A DNA stretch of 62,480 nt from positions 1 to 62,480 of the forward strand of contig JASJCL010000036.1 in NCBI GenBank assembly GCA_030066015.1. The letters are read 5' to 3'. The position numbers and the translations under genes are program-made. The notes under the pieces were generated by a model. The model did not search any database, was not told where the DNA came from, and was given only the letters and a program-made list of their open reading frames with translations. Of the stretch, positions 1-8,903 are shown piece after piece. Source of the stretch: Desulfosarcinaceae bacterium (GTDB taxonomy: Bacteria > Desulfobacterota > Desulfobacteria > Desulfobacterales > Desulfosarcinaceae). Positions within the stretch are counted from its first letter, which is position 1. Each line of letters begins with the position of its first letter.

Positions 1-139
1 ATGCTTTATAATCATTGGTACATTTTGTCCCGGTAACCTCTTTCCTAAAAAAATTTCAGAATTCAGACGATGATGCCGATGATTATTAACACTAGCGTAT
101 AATTAACTATCAATTATGTATATATATGTGCAATTTACC

Positions 140-170
140 TTGACAAATATCTTGATTAAAAACATGTATA
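140..170 (+). promoter_or_regulatory. sigma-70-type promoter candidate for the pil region
   Basis: A perfect TTGACA at 140-145 is followed by a weak -10 region around 163-170 (GTATAG-like, spacing 17 to 19). A TATAAT also lies at 98-103 but has no convincing -35 partner. Transcription from this site would begin near 176, so an ATG at 177 would be almost leaderless and the ATG at 249 would have a leader of about 70 bases. The call rests on sequence only. Confidence 0.4.
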
Positions 171-248
171 GGAAACATGGCCCAGCACAGGTCTCGTCGA
201 CTGTCGTCCATGGACACCTCCTCAACCCACCCTGCGGGTTTTAAATCA

Positions 249-446
249 ATGGCGAATAACAATCTGAAGCGCATCCGTGAGTCCCTGTTGATGAGTAAAT
301 CTGAGCTTGCCCGGGAAGCGAATGTGTCGCCCATAACGATTTCACGGATCGAAGAGGGTAAACCTTGCCGAATGGAGACCAAACGGAAGCTATTGGTGGC
401 GCTGGGCTTGGACCTTTCGGAAAGCAAAAACGTGTTTGGCGAATAG
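249..446 (+). CDS. small XRE/Cro-type helix-turn-helix regulator
   Basis: The product is 65 residues from the ATG at 249 and is almost entirely one helix-turn-helix domain (KSELAREANVSPITISRIEEG, a Cro/CI-type fold). It carries no effector or dimerisation domain. An in-frame ATG at 177 would add 24 residues of low-complexity, unconserved-looking sequence (89 residues in all). I prefer 249 because the best -35 box lies at 140-145. The stop at 444-446 is only 7 bases before pilM, so it is probably the first gene of the pil operon and may control it or itself. Its DNA target is unknown. Confidence 0.7.
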   Translation: MANNNLKRIRESLLMSKSELAREANVSPITISRIEEGKPCRMETKRKLLVALGLDLSESKNVFGE

Positions 447-453
447 GTTGCAT

Positions 454-1509
454 ATGATTTTTGGGAAGAAAGATCACCTCGTCGGATTGGATATCGGATC
501 GCGATCGATCAAAGTTGCCGAGGTTACCAACAAGAAGCGTGGACGAACCTTGGAACGCTTTGGCATGGTCGACATCGCGCCAGGTTTGATTGAGGACGGC
601 ATCATCAAGGACCCGGAAACCGTTGCAGAGACCTTGCGACAATTGTTCAAGACCTACAATGTCAAAGAGCGCAACGTGGCCATTTCCATTGGCGGCTACT
701 CGGTCATCGTGAAGAAGATCAGCGTCCAGAGCATGGAAGAGGATCAGCTTCAGGAGACAATCCATTTTGAGGCCGAGCAATACATCCCCTTCGACATCAA
801 CGATGTCAATCTCGATTTCCAGATTTTGGGGGAGAATGAGCACAATCCCAACCAGATGAATGTGCTGCTTGTCGCTGCGAAAAAGGAGATGATCAATGAC
901 TATGTCAGCCTGACTCAGATGGCGGGCTTAAACCCCTGCATCATCGATGTGGATGCTTTCGCTTTGCAGAATATCTTCGAGCAGAGCTTTGACACCGGCT
1001 CGGATAACATCGCCCTCATCGATATCGGGGCGAGCAAGACCTCCCTCAACATTCTCAAGGGCGCTAATTCTGTATTCATGCGGGACGTTTCCCTCGGGTG
1101 CGGCCAGATCAATCAGAAAATCGCCTCGATTGTCGACTGCACCATTGAAGAGGCGGAATTGATCAAGTTCGGCGACCGTACAGACAAGATATCTCCTGAG
1201 GAACTCTCCGAAATAGCCTCTTCCATTGTAGCCGACTGGTGCACTGAGATTCGGCGCGCACTTGATTTTTTCTATTCGACCTATCCGGATGACCAGATCA
1301 AGCAAATCGTGATCAGCGGTGGTGGTGGAAATATTAAAGAGTTTCGGCAGCTGCTGGCAGTTGAAACATCCGCCGAAGTAACGACCATTAATCCGTTCGA
1401 GAATGTTGTCATCGACGACAACCGATTCGACAGGGAATACTTGGAGCGAATTGCCCCCCAGGCGTCCATCTGCATGGGGCTCTCAACCAGAAGAGTAGAT
1501 GACAAATGA
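454..1509 (+). CDS. pilM: type IV pilus assembly protein PilM
   Basis: PilM is the cytoplasmic actin-like ATPase of the type IV pilus alignment subcomplex and binds the N-terminal tail of PilN. The 351-residue product opens with the actin-fold phosphate-1 motif (LVGLDIGSRSIKVAEV). It contains the second nucleotide motif (IALIDIGASKTSLNI) near residue 190 and a late glycine-rich IVISGGGGN motif near residue 285. A TTG at 436 could add six residues, but the ATG at 454 is more natural and follows the regulator stop directly. The pilN start overlaps the stop (ATGA), which indicates translational coupling. Confidence 0.95.
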   Translation: MIFGKKDHLVGLDIGSRSIKVAEVTNKKRGRTLERFGMVDIAPGLIEDGIIKDPETVAETLRQLFKTYNVKERNVAISIGGYSVIVKKISVQSMEEDQLQETIHFEAEQYIPFDINDVNLDFQILGENEHNPNQMNVLLVAAKKEMINDYVSLTQMAGLNPCIIDVDAFALQNIFEQSFDTGSDNIALIDIGASKTSLNILKGANSVFMRDVSLGCGQINQKIASIVDCTIEEAELIKFGDRTDKISPEELSEIASSIVADWCTEIRRALDFFYSTYPDDQIKQIVISGGGGNIKEFRQLLAVETSAEVTTINPFENVVIDDNRFDREYLERIAPQASICMGLSTRRVDDK

Positions 1510-2096
1510 TACGCATAAATCTCCTCCCTTTTAGAGCGGCCCGAAAGAAAGAGAATATCAGGCGCCAGGTTTCCGTATTTCTCCTTTCTCTAATTCTGGT
1601 CACGATCCTTGCGGTGATCGCACATGTTGGCTTTAACAAAAAGATTGCTGGATTGGATGACCGCATCGCCACCACAAAGGCCCAGGTGGCAAAGTATAAC
1701 AAAATCAATGCGGAAATCGCCGAAATCAAGAAGAAACTGGCCGTGCTTGAAAAGAAAATCGAGGTGATCCAGACACTCGATATGAATCGCAAAGCCCCGG
1801 TACGTCTAATGGACTCCATGACCCAGCTGCTGGTGGCCAACCGAATGTGGTTTACCCGTATGGATTATAAAGATGCCAGCATCAAGCTTGATGGCATCGC
1901 CCTGGACAACCAGACCGTCGCTGATTTCATGACCCGGGTTCAGGATTTTCCCGACTACCAGGAGGTTAAACTGGCCTCGATCAAACAGGAACGGTTCAAG
2001 AACAAGGACCTGAATCTGAAACGCTTTGGGGTGACCTTTAAAAAGGCTGAACCGAAGCTGGACACATCGTCTGAGAAACAGAAGGCGAAGAAATAA
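1506..2096 (+). CDS. pilN: type IV pilus assembly protein PilN
   Basis: PilN is a bitopic inner-membrane protein that joins PilM in the cytoplasm to PilO in the periplasm. The first residues (MIRINLLPFRAARKKEN) are the conserved INLLP tail bound by PilM. One membrane helix follows at about residues 22-42, then a coiled coil rich in Lys/Glu (about 50-95) and a ferredoxin-like periplasmic domain. It has 196 residues, a normal length. The gene overlaps pilM by four bases and pilO by one base (TAATG). Confidence 0.94.
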   Translation: MIRINLLPFRAARKKENIRRQVSVFLLSLILVTILAVIAHVGFNKKIAGLDDRIATTKAQVAKYNKINAEIAEIKKKLAVLEKKIEVIQTLDMNRKAPVRLMDSMTQLLVANRMWFTRMDYKDASIKLDGIALDNQTVADFMTRVQDFPDYQEVKLASIKQERFKNKDLNLKRFGVTFKKAEPKLDTSSEKQKAKK

Positions 2097-2746
2097 TGAA
2101 AAAAGCTAAAGTAACCGCCGATTCCCTGTCGCCGATATTCGAGAAGATTGAGCAGCTGACCAAGGTTCAGCGAATTCTCATCACTGTCGGTGTGTTCGTT
2201 CTCCTTCTGGGAGGATTCTCATACTTCTCTTATTGGCCGAAATATCAAAAAATCGGCGAATTGAAAAAAACCCTCGTGGCCGAAGAGAAAAAGCTGGAAG
2301 TCGCCAAACGAAACGCGCGACAGTTGAACTCTTGGCGTGCCAAGATGAAGAGCAAGGAGGAGCAGTTCAAAGTCGTTAGGAAAGCGCTCCCCGAAAAAGA
2401 GGAGATACCCTCTCTGCTCGCCAGCATCTCCCAGTCGGGCAAGGACGCTGGGCTTGAATTTGAGCTGTTCCAACCAAAGCCCGAAGTGGAAAAGGACTTT
2501 TACGCTGAAATTCCTGTGGCCATCAACGTGACCGGATCCTATCATGATGTCGCCAGTTTTTTTGACAGAGTTGCGGTGCTGTCCCGAATCGTCAATATCG
2601 AAGATATTCACGTGTTTCCAAAATCGGGTAGTGTAGCGGATACCGGCAAGCTGACCACGGAGTGCACAGCGGTGACCTACAAGTTTATCGACAAGCCCAA
2701 AAAATCTAAAAACGCCTCGTCTAAAAAGGGGCGCAAGAAAAAATAA
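2096..2746 (+). CDS. pilO: type IV pilus assembly protein PilO
   Basis: PilO heterodimerises with PilN and helps align the inner-membrane motor with the secretin. The 216-residue product has a short cytoplasmic tail, one membrane helix at about residues 24-44 (ILITVGVFVLLLGGFSYFSY), a coiled coil at about 55-90, and a periplasmic domain with the expected ...VAINVTGSYHDVASFFDRV... core near residues 140-160. The C-terminus is very lysine-rich. It sits between pilN and pilP in the canonical order. Confidence 0.94.
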   Translation: MKKAKVTADSLSPIFEKIEQLTKVQRILITVGVFVLLLGGFSYFSYWPKYQKIGELKKTLVAEEKKLEVAKRNARQLNSWRAKMKSKEEQFKVVRKALPEKEEIPSLLASISQSGKDAGLEFELFQPKPEVEKDFYAEIPVAINVTGSYHDVASFFDRVAVLSRIVNIEDIHVFPKSGSVADTGKLTTECTAVTYKFIDKPKKSKNASSKKGRKKK

Positions 2747-2769
2747 ACGGTTAGGGAAAACTCAAAATA

Positions 2770-3468
2770 ATGATGGTGACGATGAAACCCATACGGTCCA
2801 TACTTTGCATTCTGTTTTTCCTGGTCATGGCCAGCGGTTGTGCAGAGAAAGCAGCTCCCCCGCCGAAACCAACCGTGGTCAGTAAGAAGATCAGCACGCC
2901 AGCAAAACCATCCGTCGCAGAAGTGAGTGCCCAGAGCTCCGCTGCAGCCGCTAAACCACAGGCAGAGCCGTCACCCGCCGCATCGTCGACGAGCAAGGCG
3001 GATGACAATGACAGTGAGGTGAAAAAGCATACTGCCGAACTGCTGGCCTCCGTTCAGAAGGACGAAGCCGCTGGCGCCAGAGCTGATAGCTACAGCCCGA
3101 AGGGCAAACCAGATCCTTTTGCGCCGCTGTTTCGGGATGAACCGGAACAGGCAGCCGCTTCGACTCCGGTGGTGGCCAGGACCAAGCGGAAGAAACGGAT
3201 CCCAACGACGCCGCTCGAGAAGGTGGATCTCAGCCAACTGAAGCTCGTCGCAACCATTCGTTCGCATAATGGGAACGCGGCCCTGGTTGAGGATGCTTCG
3301 GGCAAAGGGTTCATCGTCAAAAGAGGAACCTATATCGGGATCAATTCGGGTAGTGTTGTCCAAATCGTGAAAGACCGAATCGTCGTAGAAGAAGAGATTG
3401 AAACCCTTTTAGGTGAGATTAGCCTTCAAAAAAGAGAGCTCAAACTTCAGAAACCGCCTGGAGAGTAA
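2770..3468 (+). CDS. pilP: type IV pilus assembly lipoprotein PilP
   Basis: PilP is an inner-membrane lipoprotein that bridges the PilNO dimer to the secretin PilQ. The N-terminus is a lipoprotein signal peptide with lipobox LVMASGC (Cys 24 from the ATG at 2770). A long Ala/Pro/Lys/Ser linker follows to about residue 110, then a short DPFAPLF segment and the beta-sandwich HR domain (LSQLKLVATIRSHNGNAALV onward, about residues 155-225). The ATG at 2782 is an alternative start. The pilQ gene begins six bases after the stop. Confidence 0.92.
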   Translation: MMVTMKPIRSILCILFFLVMASGCAEKAAPPPKPTVVSKKISTPAKPSVAEVSAQSSAAAAKPQAEPSPAASSTSKADDNDSEVKKHTAELLASVQKDEAAGARADSYSPKGKPDPFAPLFRDEPEQAAASTPVVARTKRKKRIPTTPLEKVDLSQLKLVATIRSHNGNAALVEDASGKGFIVKRGTYIGINSGSVVQIVKDRIVVEEEIETLLGEISLQKRELKLQKPPGE

Positions 3469-3473
3469 AACCA

Positions 3474-5951
3474 ATGAATTATGACTCTAAACCTTATCCG
3501 ATCACACGAATCGCCTGTATCTGCCTGATACTGCTGGTTGGTCTATGGAGCGGATGCGCTTCTAACAAGGGTGTCGGCCAGGAATCCGGTATGGACCAGG
3601 GTGAACCCCTTAATGTGATACAGACGATTCAGGCCGAGGAGAGTGATGAGGCCTACCAAGTTTATGTCCGCGGAGATGGCCGTTTGACCTATACAGCGGT
3701 TAAACAGCCGTTTCCCCTGGGTGTGATCCTTTACTTTCCAGATACCCAATTGGGCAGCAGCGATCTGGGCATCGAAGACGACCACCCCCTGATTCAGTCC
3801 GTCAGCGTCTCCCAGTTGGAGGAGGGCGGGGATACGTCCCGTCTGGAGATTCTGCTTCGGGAAGATACCGCCTACGCCGTTAATGAAGTGGACGATGGCC
3901 TTCAGATCGCCTTCGCCAAATCGGCATCTGGTAGCGGTGCCGGCACTACCATGGCCCAAACTGAGACGGCCGCTATGACGGAGGAGCCCCTGGACCAAAC
4001 GGCATCAAGCGCCATGATTACCAAGAGCGGTGCCGCCGAAGCTAAAAGTGACGCTACCAATCCTGCCGTTACGCCGCAGAAACCGATGACCACGGCACTG
4101 GTAGCCGATACCAGTGATCGGGGTAGGGTCGTCAGCGAACCCGGACCCGGCACAACCGCGCCTGCCTGGCTCAATCGAATCGATTTCGCCAGTGAAGAAA
4201 ATGGGCGTTCGACACTTCTGGTTGGTACGACAGCACCGGTCCAGTACGACCTTCAAAAAGTGGGTCCAAAACGCCTCTCGCTGAAACTCACCAACACCAA
4301 GGTGCCCAAGTATCGCCAGCGGCCGATCATTACCACCCGGTTTGTGAGCGCCGTCGATCGCATAATTCCGTATCACCTCGCCAAGGACAACGGAACCGCC
4401 TTGGTGTCCATCGAACTGCGCGAAGACGTTCCCTATGCTGTCGAGCAGGTCGACAGCCTGCTGCTGGTGCACTTCGAGGCCTCGCAGGTTGCCCCCCGTC
4501 CACTGGACGCCGCCAACCTGCCCAACTGGCGCCAGGCATTGGAAGGTGCGCCTGTTGCAGGTCCCATCGCGCCGACCACAATAGACGCAGCCCCGCAGAC
4601 CGCCGCTGCACCTGTGGGCACGGCTGCCGCGCCGGTGCCGGAGCCGCCGAGCGGTTTGATCCAGACAGCGCAGCAATACGATTTCGAAAGCGTTTCGCTG
4701 ACAACGGGGCGCAAGCAGTACACGGGAGAGAAGATCGCCCTGGATTTCTACCAGACCGATATTAAAAATGTCTTCCGCATCCTGCGCGAAGTCAGTGGCA
4801 AAAACTTCGCCATCGACAAGGATGTCACCGGCGCCGTTACCCTCACCTTGGATCAGCCGGTTCCCTGGGACCAGGTTCTCGATCTGGTCCTCAAAATGAA
4901 CCAACTCGGTATGGTGTACGAGTATGACATCATCCGCATCGCCAAATTGGAAACCCTCAAGCAGGAGCAGGATCTGCGCAATGAGCAGATTGAAGCGGCC
5001 CGCAAGGCCCAGGAGCAGAAAAAGTCGCTCGAACCCCTGTTGACCGAGTACATTGCAGTCAACTACTCTAACGCCAAATCCGAGGTCCTGCCCCATATTG
5101 AAACCATCCTCACCAAGGAGCGCGGCAGTGTCAGCGTTGATGAGCGCAACAACCAAATCATCATCACTGATACGGCTATTAAGATTCGGCAAGCCAAGGA
5201 ACTGGTTCAGCGGATTGACAAGGTTACGCCCCAGGTGATCATCGAGGCGCGGGTGGTCGAGGTCACCTCCTCCTTCTCGAAAGAGTTGGGCATCGAGTGG
5301 GATGCCGCCTATGGCCCCGGTTATGACAGCGTCTTTGACATCACCGGATCCGGTGACATGGCGATGAATTTTCCTGCTGCCGGAGCGAGCTCCAGTATCG
5401 GCTTCAGCTTCTCCCGCCTGAGCGGGGTGCCTTTCGTGCTCAACGCCAAGCTCAACGCGCTTGAAACCAATGGCAATGGCCGCATTCTATCCGCCCCGAA
5501 AATCCTGACCTTGGACAACAAAAAGGCAATGATCAAACAGGGGCTGGAATTCCCTTACCTGGAGCGTGACGACGCCGGCGGCTCCTCTGTCCGGTTCAAG
5601 GATATCGACCTGCTCCTCGAGGTTACGCCCCACGTAACCCCCGACGATCGTATCTCCATGAGCATTTTCATTACCAAAAACGACGTGGCCTCCCTAACGG
5701 ACGGGGTACCCTCCATCGCCACCAACGAGGCCCAGACCGAGCTGTTGGTGAACGACGGCGATACTCTCGTTATCGGCGGCATCATCAAGGCCTCGCAGGC
5801 TGAGGGCCAATCGGGCTTTCCGCTCCTCTCCCGGATTCCCCTGCTGGGCTGGATGTTCAAGACCCACAACGAGTCGGATCAGAACAACGAGCTCTTGATC
5901 TTCATCACGCCCAGGATCGTTCAACTGGAGCAGAAAGCGCTGGCCTTCTAA
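3474..5951 (+). CDS. pilQ: type IV pilus secretin PilQ
   Basis: PilQ forms the outer-membrane channel for the pilus fibre. The 825-residue product starts with a lipoprotein-type signal (GLWSGC, Cys 28). Two AMIN-like beta domains follow (roughly residues 50-150 and 225-340), separated by Thr/Ala/Pro-rich linkers that could bind peptidoglycan. An STN/N0 domain is near 420-480 and a NolW/N1 domain near 520-590. The secretin core fills the last 230 residues and ends with the typical FPLLSRIPLLGWMFKT signature. It closes the pilMNOPQ set. Confidence 0.95.
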   Translation: MNYDSKPYPITRIACICLILLVGLWSGCASNKGVGQESGMDQGEPLNVIQTIQAEESDEAYQVYVRGDGRLTYTAVKQPFPLGVILYFPDTQLGSSDLGIEDDHPLIQSVSVSQLEEGGDTSRLEILLREDTAYAVNEVDDGLQIAFAKSASGSGAGTTMAQTETAAMTEEPLDQTASSAMITKSGAAEAKSDATNPAVTPQKPMTTALVADTSDRGRVVSEPGPGTTAPAWLNRIDFASEENGRSTLLVGTTAPVQYDLQKVGPKRLSLKLTNTKVPKYRQRPIITTRFVSAVDRIIPYHLAKDNGTALVSIELREDVPYAVEQVDSLLLVHFEASQVAPRPLDAANLPNWRQALEGAPVAGPIAPTTIDAAPQTAAAPVGTAAAPVPEPPSGLIQTAQQYDFESVSLTTGRKQYTGEKIALDFYQTDIKNVFRILREVSGKNFAIDKDVTGAVTLTLDQPVPWDQVLDLVLKMNQLGMVYEYDIIRIAKLETLKQEQDLRNEQIEAARKAQEQKKSLEPLLTEYIAVNYSNAKSEVLPHIETILTKERGSVSVDERNNQIIITDTAIKIRQAKELVQRIDKVTPQVIIEARVVEVTSSFSKELGIEWDAAYGPGYDSVFDITGSGDMAMNFPAAGASSSIGFSFSRLSGVPFVLNAKLNALETNGNGRILSAPKILTLDNKKAMIKQGLEFPYLERDDAGGSSVRFKDIDLLLEVTPHVTPDDRISMSIFITKNDVASLTDGVPSIATNEAQTELLVNDGDTLVIGGIIKASQAEGQSGFPLLSRIPLLGWMFKTHNESDQNNELLIFITPRIVQLEQKALAF

Positions 5952-6012
5952 CGTGAATGGGATGAATTTTGAAAGCAAGCTTCTTCAGTCATTAAAAAGC
6001 GGAGTAACCCCC

Positions 6013-7950
6013 ATGCGTCTCCTATGTATGAAGAAAATGGTGTACCTAAGCATGATCTTGATGGTGCTGTCCGGCTTCATCGGCTGTACGGCGGTGGATG
6101 AAGGCGATGCCCCGGTGGTCGGCACACCAGGTGCCGCGGCCCTGGTGGTCTTCTCCGACACCTTTTCCATCGACTCGTCGGGCGGCGATACCGCCCAAAT
6201 CACGGCAACGGTCCTGGATGCTAACAATGGTGCATTGGAGGGGGTTTCGGTTCGCTTTTCATCCGACGGCGGCCAGCTCAGCCAGTCCATCGCCACGACC
6301 GATTCCACCGGCAACGCCTTTGTACTGCTGAGCGCCGGCAACCTGGATCGCTCCAACCGGAATATCACCGTCACCGCGGAGGTAGTTGGCGTCGAGTCTG
6401 ACAGCACCATTGTCCAGGTGACCGGCACGACGGTTCAGGCCAACCTGGGCGGCACCGGTCTCGACCCCAACTCCAACGAGACCATCACCTTGACCGTCAT
6501 CGTCAATGACGCCAATGAGAATCCCATCAGCAATACCGACGTAACGGTCACCAGCAGCGGCAACGGCTCGGTGACGCCCAGCTCTGCCCAGGGGACGACG
6601 AACAACAACGGCACCTTCACCCTCGATCTGGCGGCAGGGTCTTCGGGCACCGTGACGATGAGCGTCACGGCGGCCGGCGTGACCGTCGACACGGAGCAGA
6701 TCACCATCTCGGGCGACGCCTTCCGCATCACCGCCCCCACCGCCGCCAACCGCAGCATGACGACCGACGACTCGGTGACGGTGACGGTCAACGCACCCGG
6801 GGTGTCGCGGGTGCGCTTTTCCACAACCCTGGGCGTGTTCGACGGCACCGCCTCCAACATCGACAAGGTTGTCTCCGGCGATACCGCCTCCGCCGTCCTG
6901 ACGGCCAGCACCGCCGGTATCGCCACCGTTCAGGTGGCCGATTTCGACAGCTTGGATCCCTCCGAGACCATCCAGATCGGCGTGGCCGCCCCGGCCGCCG
7001 ATGCCGCCAACGTGTCGCTGCAGGGCAGTGCCTCGGTGGTGGCCCTGAGCGAGGGCAGCGTCCAGAACTCCATCGCCCTCACCGCCACGGTGACCAACGT
7101 CACCCAGGAGCCGGTGGGCGGCAGCATTGTGCAATTCTCTCTACTGAACGCCCCGGGCGGCGGGGAGTTCCTCAACCCCACGCTGGCCCTCACCGACGAT
7201 CAGGGTAACGCCGTGTCGACCTTCACCTCGGGCTCCATCAGTTCCGACGATGATGTGGTCATCGTCGCCCAGGTGCTCAATTCCAGCGCCTCGCCGGCGC
7301 CCAGCGACACCTTCGGCGTGGCCATCGGCGGCACCGCCGGCTCGATCATGATCGGACGCGGTACCACCATCTTCTCCGTGGACAATGACACCGCCTACAG
7401 CCAGCCCTTCGTGGTTGTCGTCGCCGACGCCAACGGCAACCCCGTCGAAGGGGCCCAGGTCTCCCTGAGCAGCTGGCCGGTGCAGTATTACGATGGTGTT
7501 TGGGTGGAAGTGGGGGACGAATGGGTTATCGATTACTTCGCCTCTGCGCTGAACGAAGATGTGAATGAAAATGTTCGCCTGGATGCTGGTGAAGACACCT
7601 TCAATATCGCCAACGCCTGCGTCCCGGCGGGGAGCAGCCTGCCCACATTGATCAGCGGCGGGAACGGGGACACCCTGCTGACCCCGGCCAACTCCTCCGC
7701 CGGCACCCTGGACGCAGTGGTAATCACCGACGAGTTCGGCAAGGGGCAGTTCGACCTGGTCTACGCCAAGGCCTCGGCCACTTGGATCAAGGCCCGCATC
7801 TCGGCGACCACCACCGTCCTGGGCACGGAGACCAAGGCGGAGCTCGCATTGATTCTGCCACATGCAGAGAACGATGAGGGCAATCTGCCCAATTCACCTT
7901 ACGACGATCTCAACGGCCTCATCGGCAGCGTCGTGGTGGCCTGCCCCTGA
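6013..7950 (+). CDS. lipoprotein with bacterial Ig-like (invasin/intimin-type) repeats
   Basis: The product is 645 residues from the ATG at 6013, which has GGAG eight bases upstream; a GTG at 5953 lacks such a site. It has a lipoprotein signal peptide with lipobox SGFIGC (Cys 25). Several Big_1-like beta-sandwich repeats follow, recognisable by recurring Gly/Thr/Asp-rich phrases such as ATVLDANNGALEGV, VNDANENPISNTDV and VADANGNPVEGA at about 90-residue spacing. The C-terminal 150 residues have two Trp/Tyr-rich stretches and an EDVNENVRLDAGED acidic loop that could bind calcium. It lies 61 bases behind pilQ and is likely co-transcribed. A surface adhesin or pilus-associated role is inferred. 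Confidence 0.8.
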   Translation: MRLLCMKKMVYLSMILMVLSGFIGCTAVDEGDAPVVGTPGAAALVVFSDTFSIDSSGGDTAQITATVLDANNGALEGVSVRFSSDGGQLSQSIATTDSTGNAFVLLSAGNLDRSNRNITVTAEVVGVESDSTIVQVTGTTVQANLGGTGLDPNSNETITLTVIVNDANENPISNTDVTVTSSGNGSVTPSSAQGTTNNNGTFTLDLAAGSSGTVTMSVTAAGVTVDTEQITISGDAFRITAPTAANRSMTTDDSVTVTVNAPGVSRVRFSTTLGVFDGTASNIDKVVSGDTASAVLTASTAGIATVQVADFDSLDPSETIQIGVAAPAADAANVSLQGSASVVALSEGSVQNSIALTATVTNVTQEPVGGSIVQFSLLNAPGGGEFLNPTLALTDDQGNAVSTFTSGSISSDDDVVIVAQVLNSSASPAPSDTFGVAIGGTAGSIMIGRGTTIFSVDNDTAYSQPFVVVVADANGNPVEGAQVSLSSWPVQYYDGVWVEVGDEWVIDYFASALNEDVNENVRLDAGEDTFNIANACVPAGSSLPTLISGGNGDTLLTPANSSAGTLDAVVITDEFGKGQFDLVYAKASATWIKARISATTTVLGTETKAELALILPHAENDEGNLPNSPYDDLNGLIGSVVVACP

Positions 7951-7987
7951 CCCGCGCCTCACCTCGGACGGCGCACTCCCATAACGC

Positions 7988-8028
7988 AAAACCCCCTGCG
8001 TGCCAACGGCATGCAGGGGGTTTTTATT
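7988..8028 (+). terminator. strong rho-independent terminator between convergent genes
   Basis: The arms around 7988-8004 and 8008-8024 pair almost perfectly (ACCCCCTGC with GCAGGGGGT, extended by AAAA/TTTT and GTGCC/GGCAT), with a three-base loop and a run of T after the right arm. Because the left arm begins with AAAA, the hairpin may also stop transcription arriving from the minus strand. Confidence 0.9.
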
Positions 8029-8117
8029 TGGGCAAGCGTTCCTGTCGGCAGATGCAACCGCCACATGGGTGGCGATGGGACGCTATACCGTGTTCCCTTG
8101 GAGCGAGGAACGCCGTC

Positions 8118-8873
8118 TCAGGGCAACTGGGTCAGCGCCACTTCGGCCGGCCCGGCCAGCGGCCCTTCGGGATCGAGGCTGATCACCTTCTCAAACGCCC
8201 GGCGGGCCTTGTTAACCCAGTTGCCGGCCCGGTAGGCGTTCCCCAGATCCATCCAGTAGGCGGCGGTCTGCGGGGCCCCGGCGACCGCTTGCTCCAGGGC
8301 ACCAATGGCCGGTTCCACCTGGCCCTGGGCGAGGTAGGTGCGTCCCAATCCCCGCAGAGCGAGGTGAAATTCGGGTTGGATCTCCAACGCCTTTCGGTAC
8401 GCCGCCTCGGCCAGGTCATACTGCCCCTTGTGGTAGTAAGCCAGCCCCAGATTGGCCAGGGGATAGTGGGGGGTTGCATAGAGCATGTTGTTGCTGATCT
8501 CTTTGAAGGTTGTGATGGCGGCGTCCCAGTTTCTGGTGGCCAGGTAGGCGCTGCCCAGATTGTTCAGCGCCGGTGCATAGTCCGGCTTGAGCTGGATGGC
8601 CTGCTGGAAGTAGTCGATGGCCTCTGGATAGCGTTTGCGCGCCAGAAAGACGAGGCCCATGTCATTTTTCAGGTAGGGGTCCTTGGGGGTCAGTTTCTCG
8701 GCCTTGACGAACTCGGCCATGGCGGCGCTGTAGTTGCCCTGGCGCAGGTAGGCTTCGCCGACATTGCGGTTGGCCTCGGCCTTCTCCCTGTTCTGGTAGG
8801 CGGTGCTCGCCGTACAGCCGGTGAGGATGATGAGGGCGGTGAGAAAAATGGCACTCTTTTTGGTCCAACCCAT
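8118..8873 (-). CDS. TPR-repeat lipoprotein (PilF/PilW-like)
   Basis: The 251-residue product has a lipoprotein signal peptide (lipobox LIILTGC, Cys 20) followed by about six tetratricopeptide repeats, for example GEAYLRQGNYSAAMAEFVKA and GLAYYHKGQYDLAEAAYRKA. This is the architecture of PilF/PilW pilotins that place the PilQ secretin, and the pilQ gene lies just across the terminator. A general TPR scaffold role cannot be excluded. The start has AAAGGAG upstream. It lies 30 bases downstream of the LysM gene on the same strand. Confidence 0.75.
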   Translation of the reverse strand: MGWTKKSAIFLTALIILTGCTASTAYQNREKAEANRNVGEAYLRQGNYSAAMAEFVKAEKLTPKDPYLKNDMGLVFLARKRYPEAIDYFQQAIQLKPDYAPALNNLGSAYLATRNWDAAITTFKEISNNMLYATPHYPLANLGLAYYHKGQYDLAEAAYRKALEIQPEFHLALRGLGRTYLAQGQVEPAIGALEQAVAGAPQTAAYWMDLGNAYRAGNWVNKARRAFEKVISLDPEGPLAGPAEVALTQLP

Positions 8874-8903
8874 GGGGTGCTTTGCTCCTTTTATACGAAT
8901 GGG

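Noticed and set aside
4005-5192. 395-codon minus-strand frame inside pilQ
   Set aside because: It is fully antisense to a clear secretin, with no start signal or recognisable domain.
6259-7134. 291-codon minus-strand frame rich in Gly, His and Asp
   Set aside because: It arises from the repetitive Ig-like coding sequence on the other strand.
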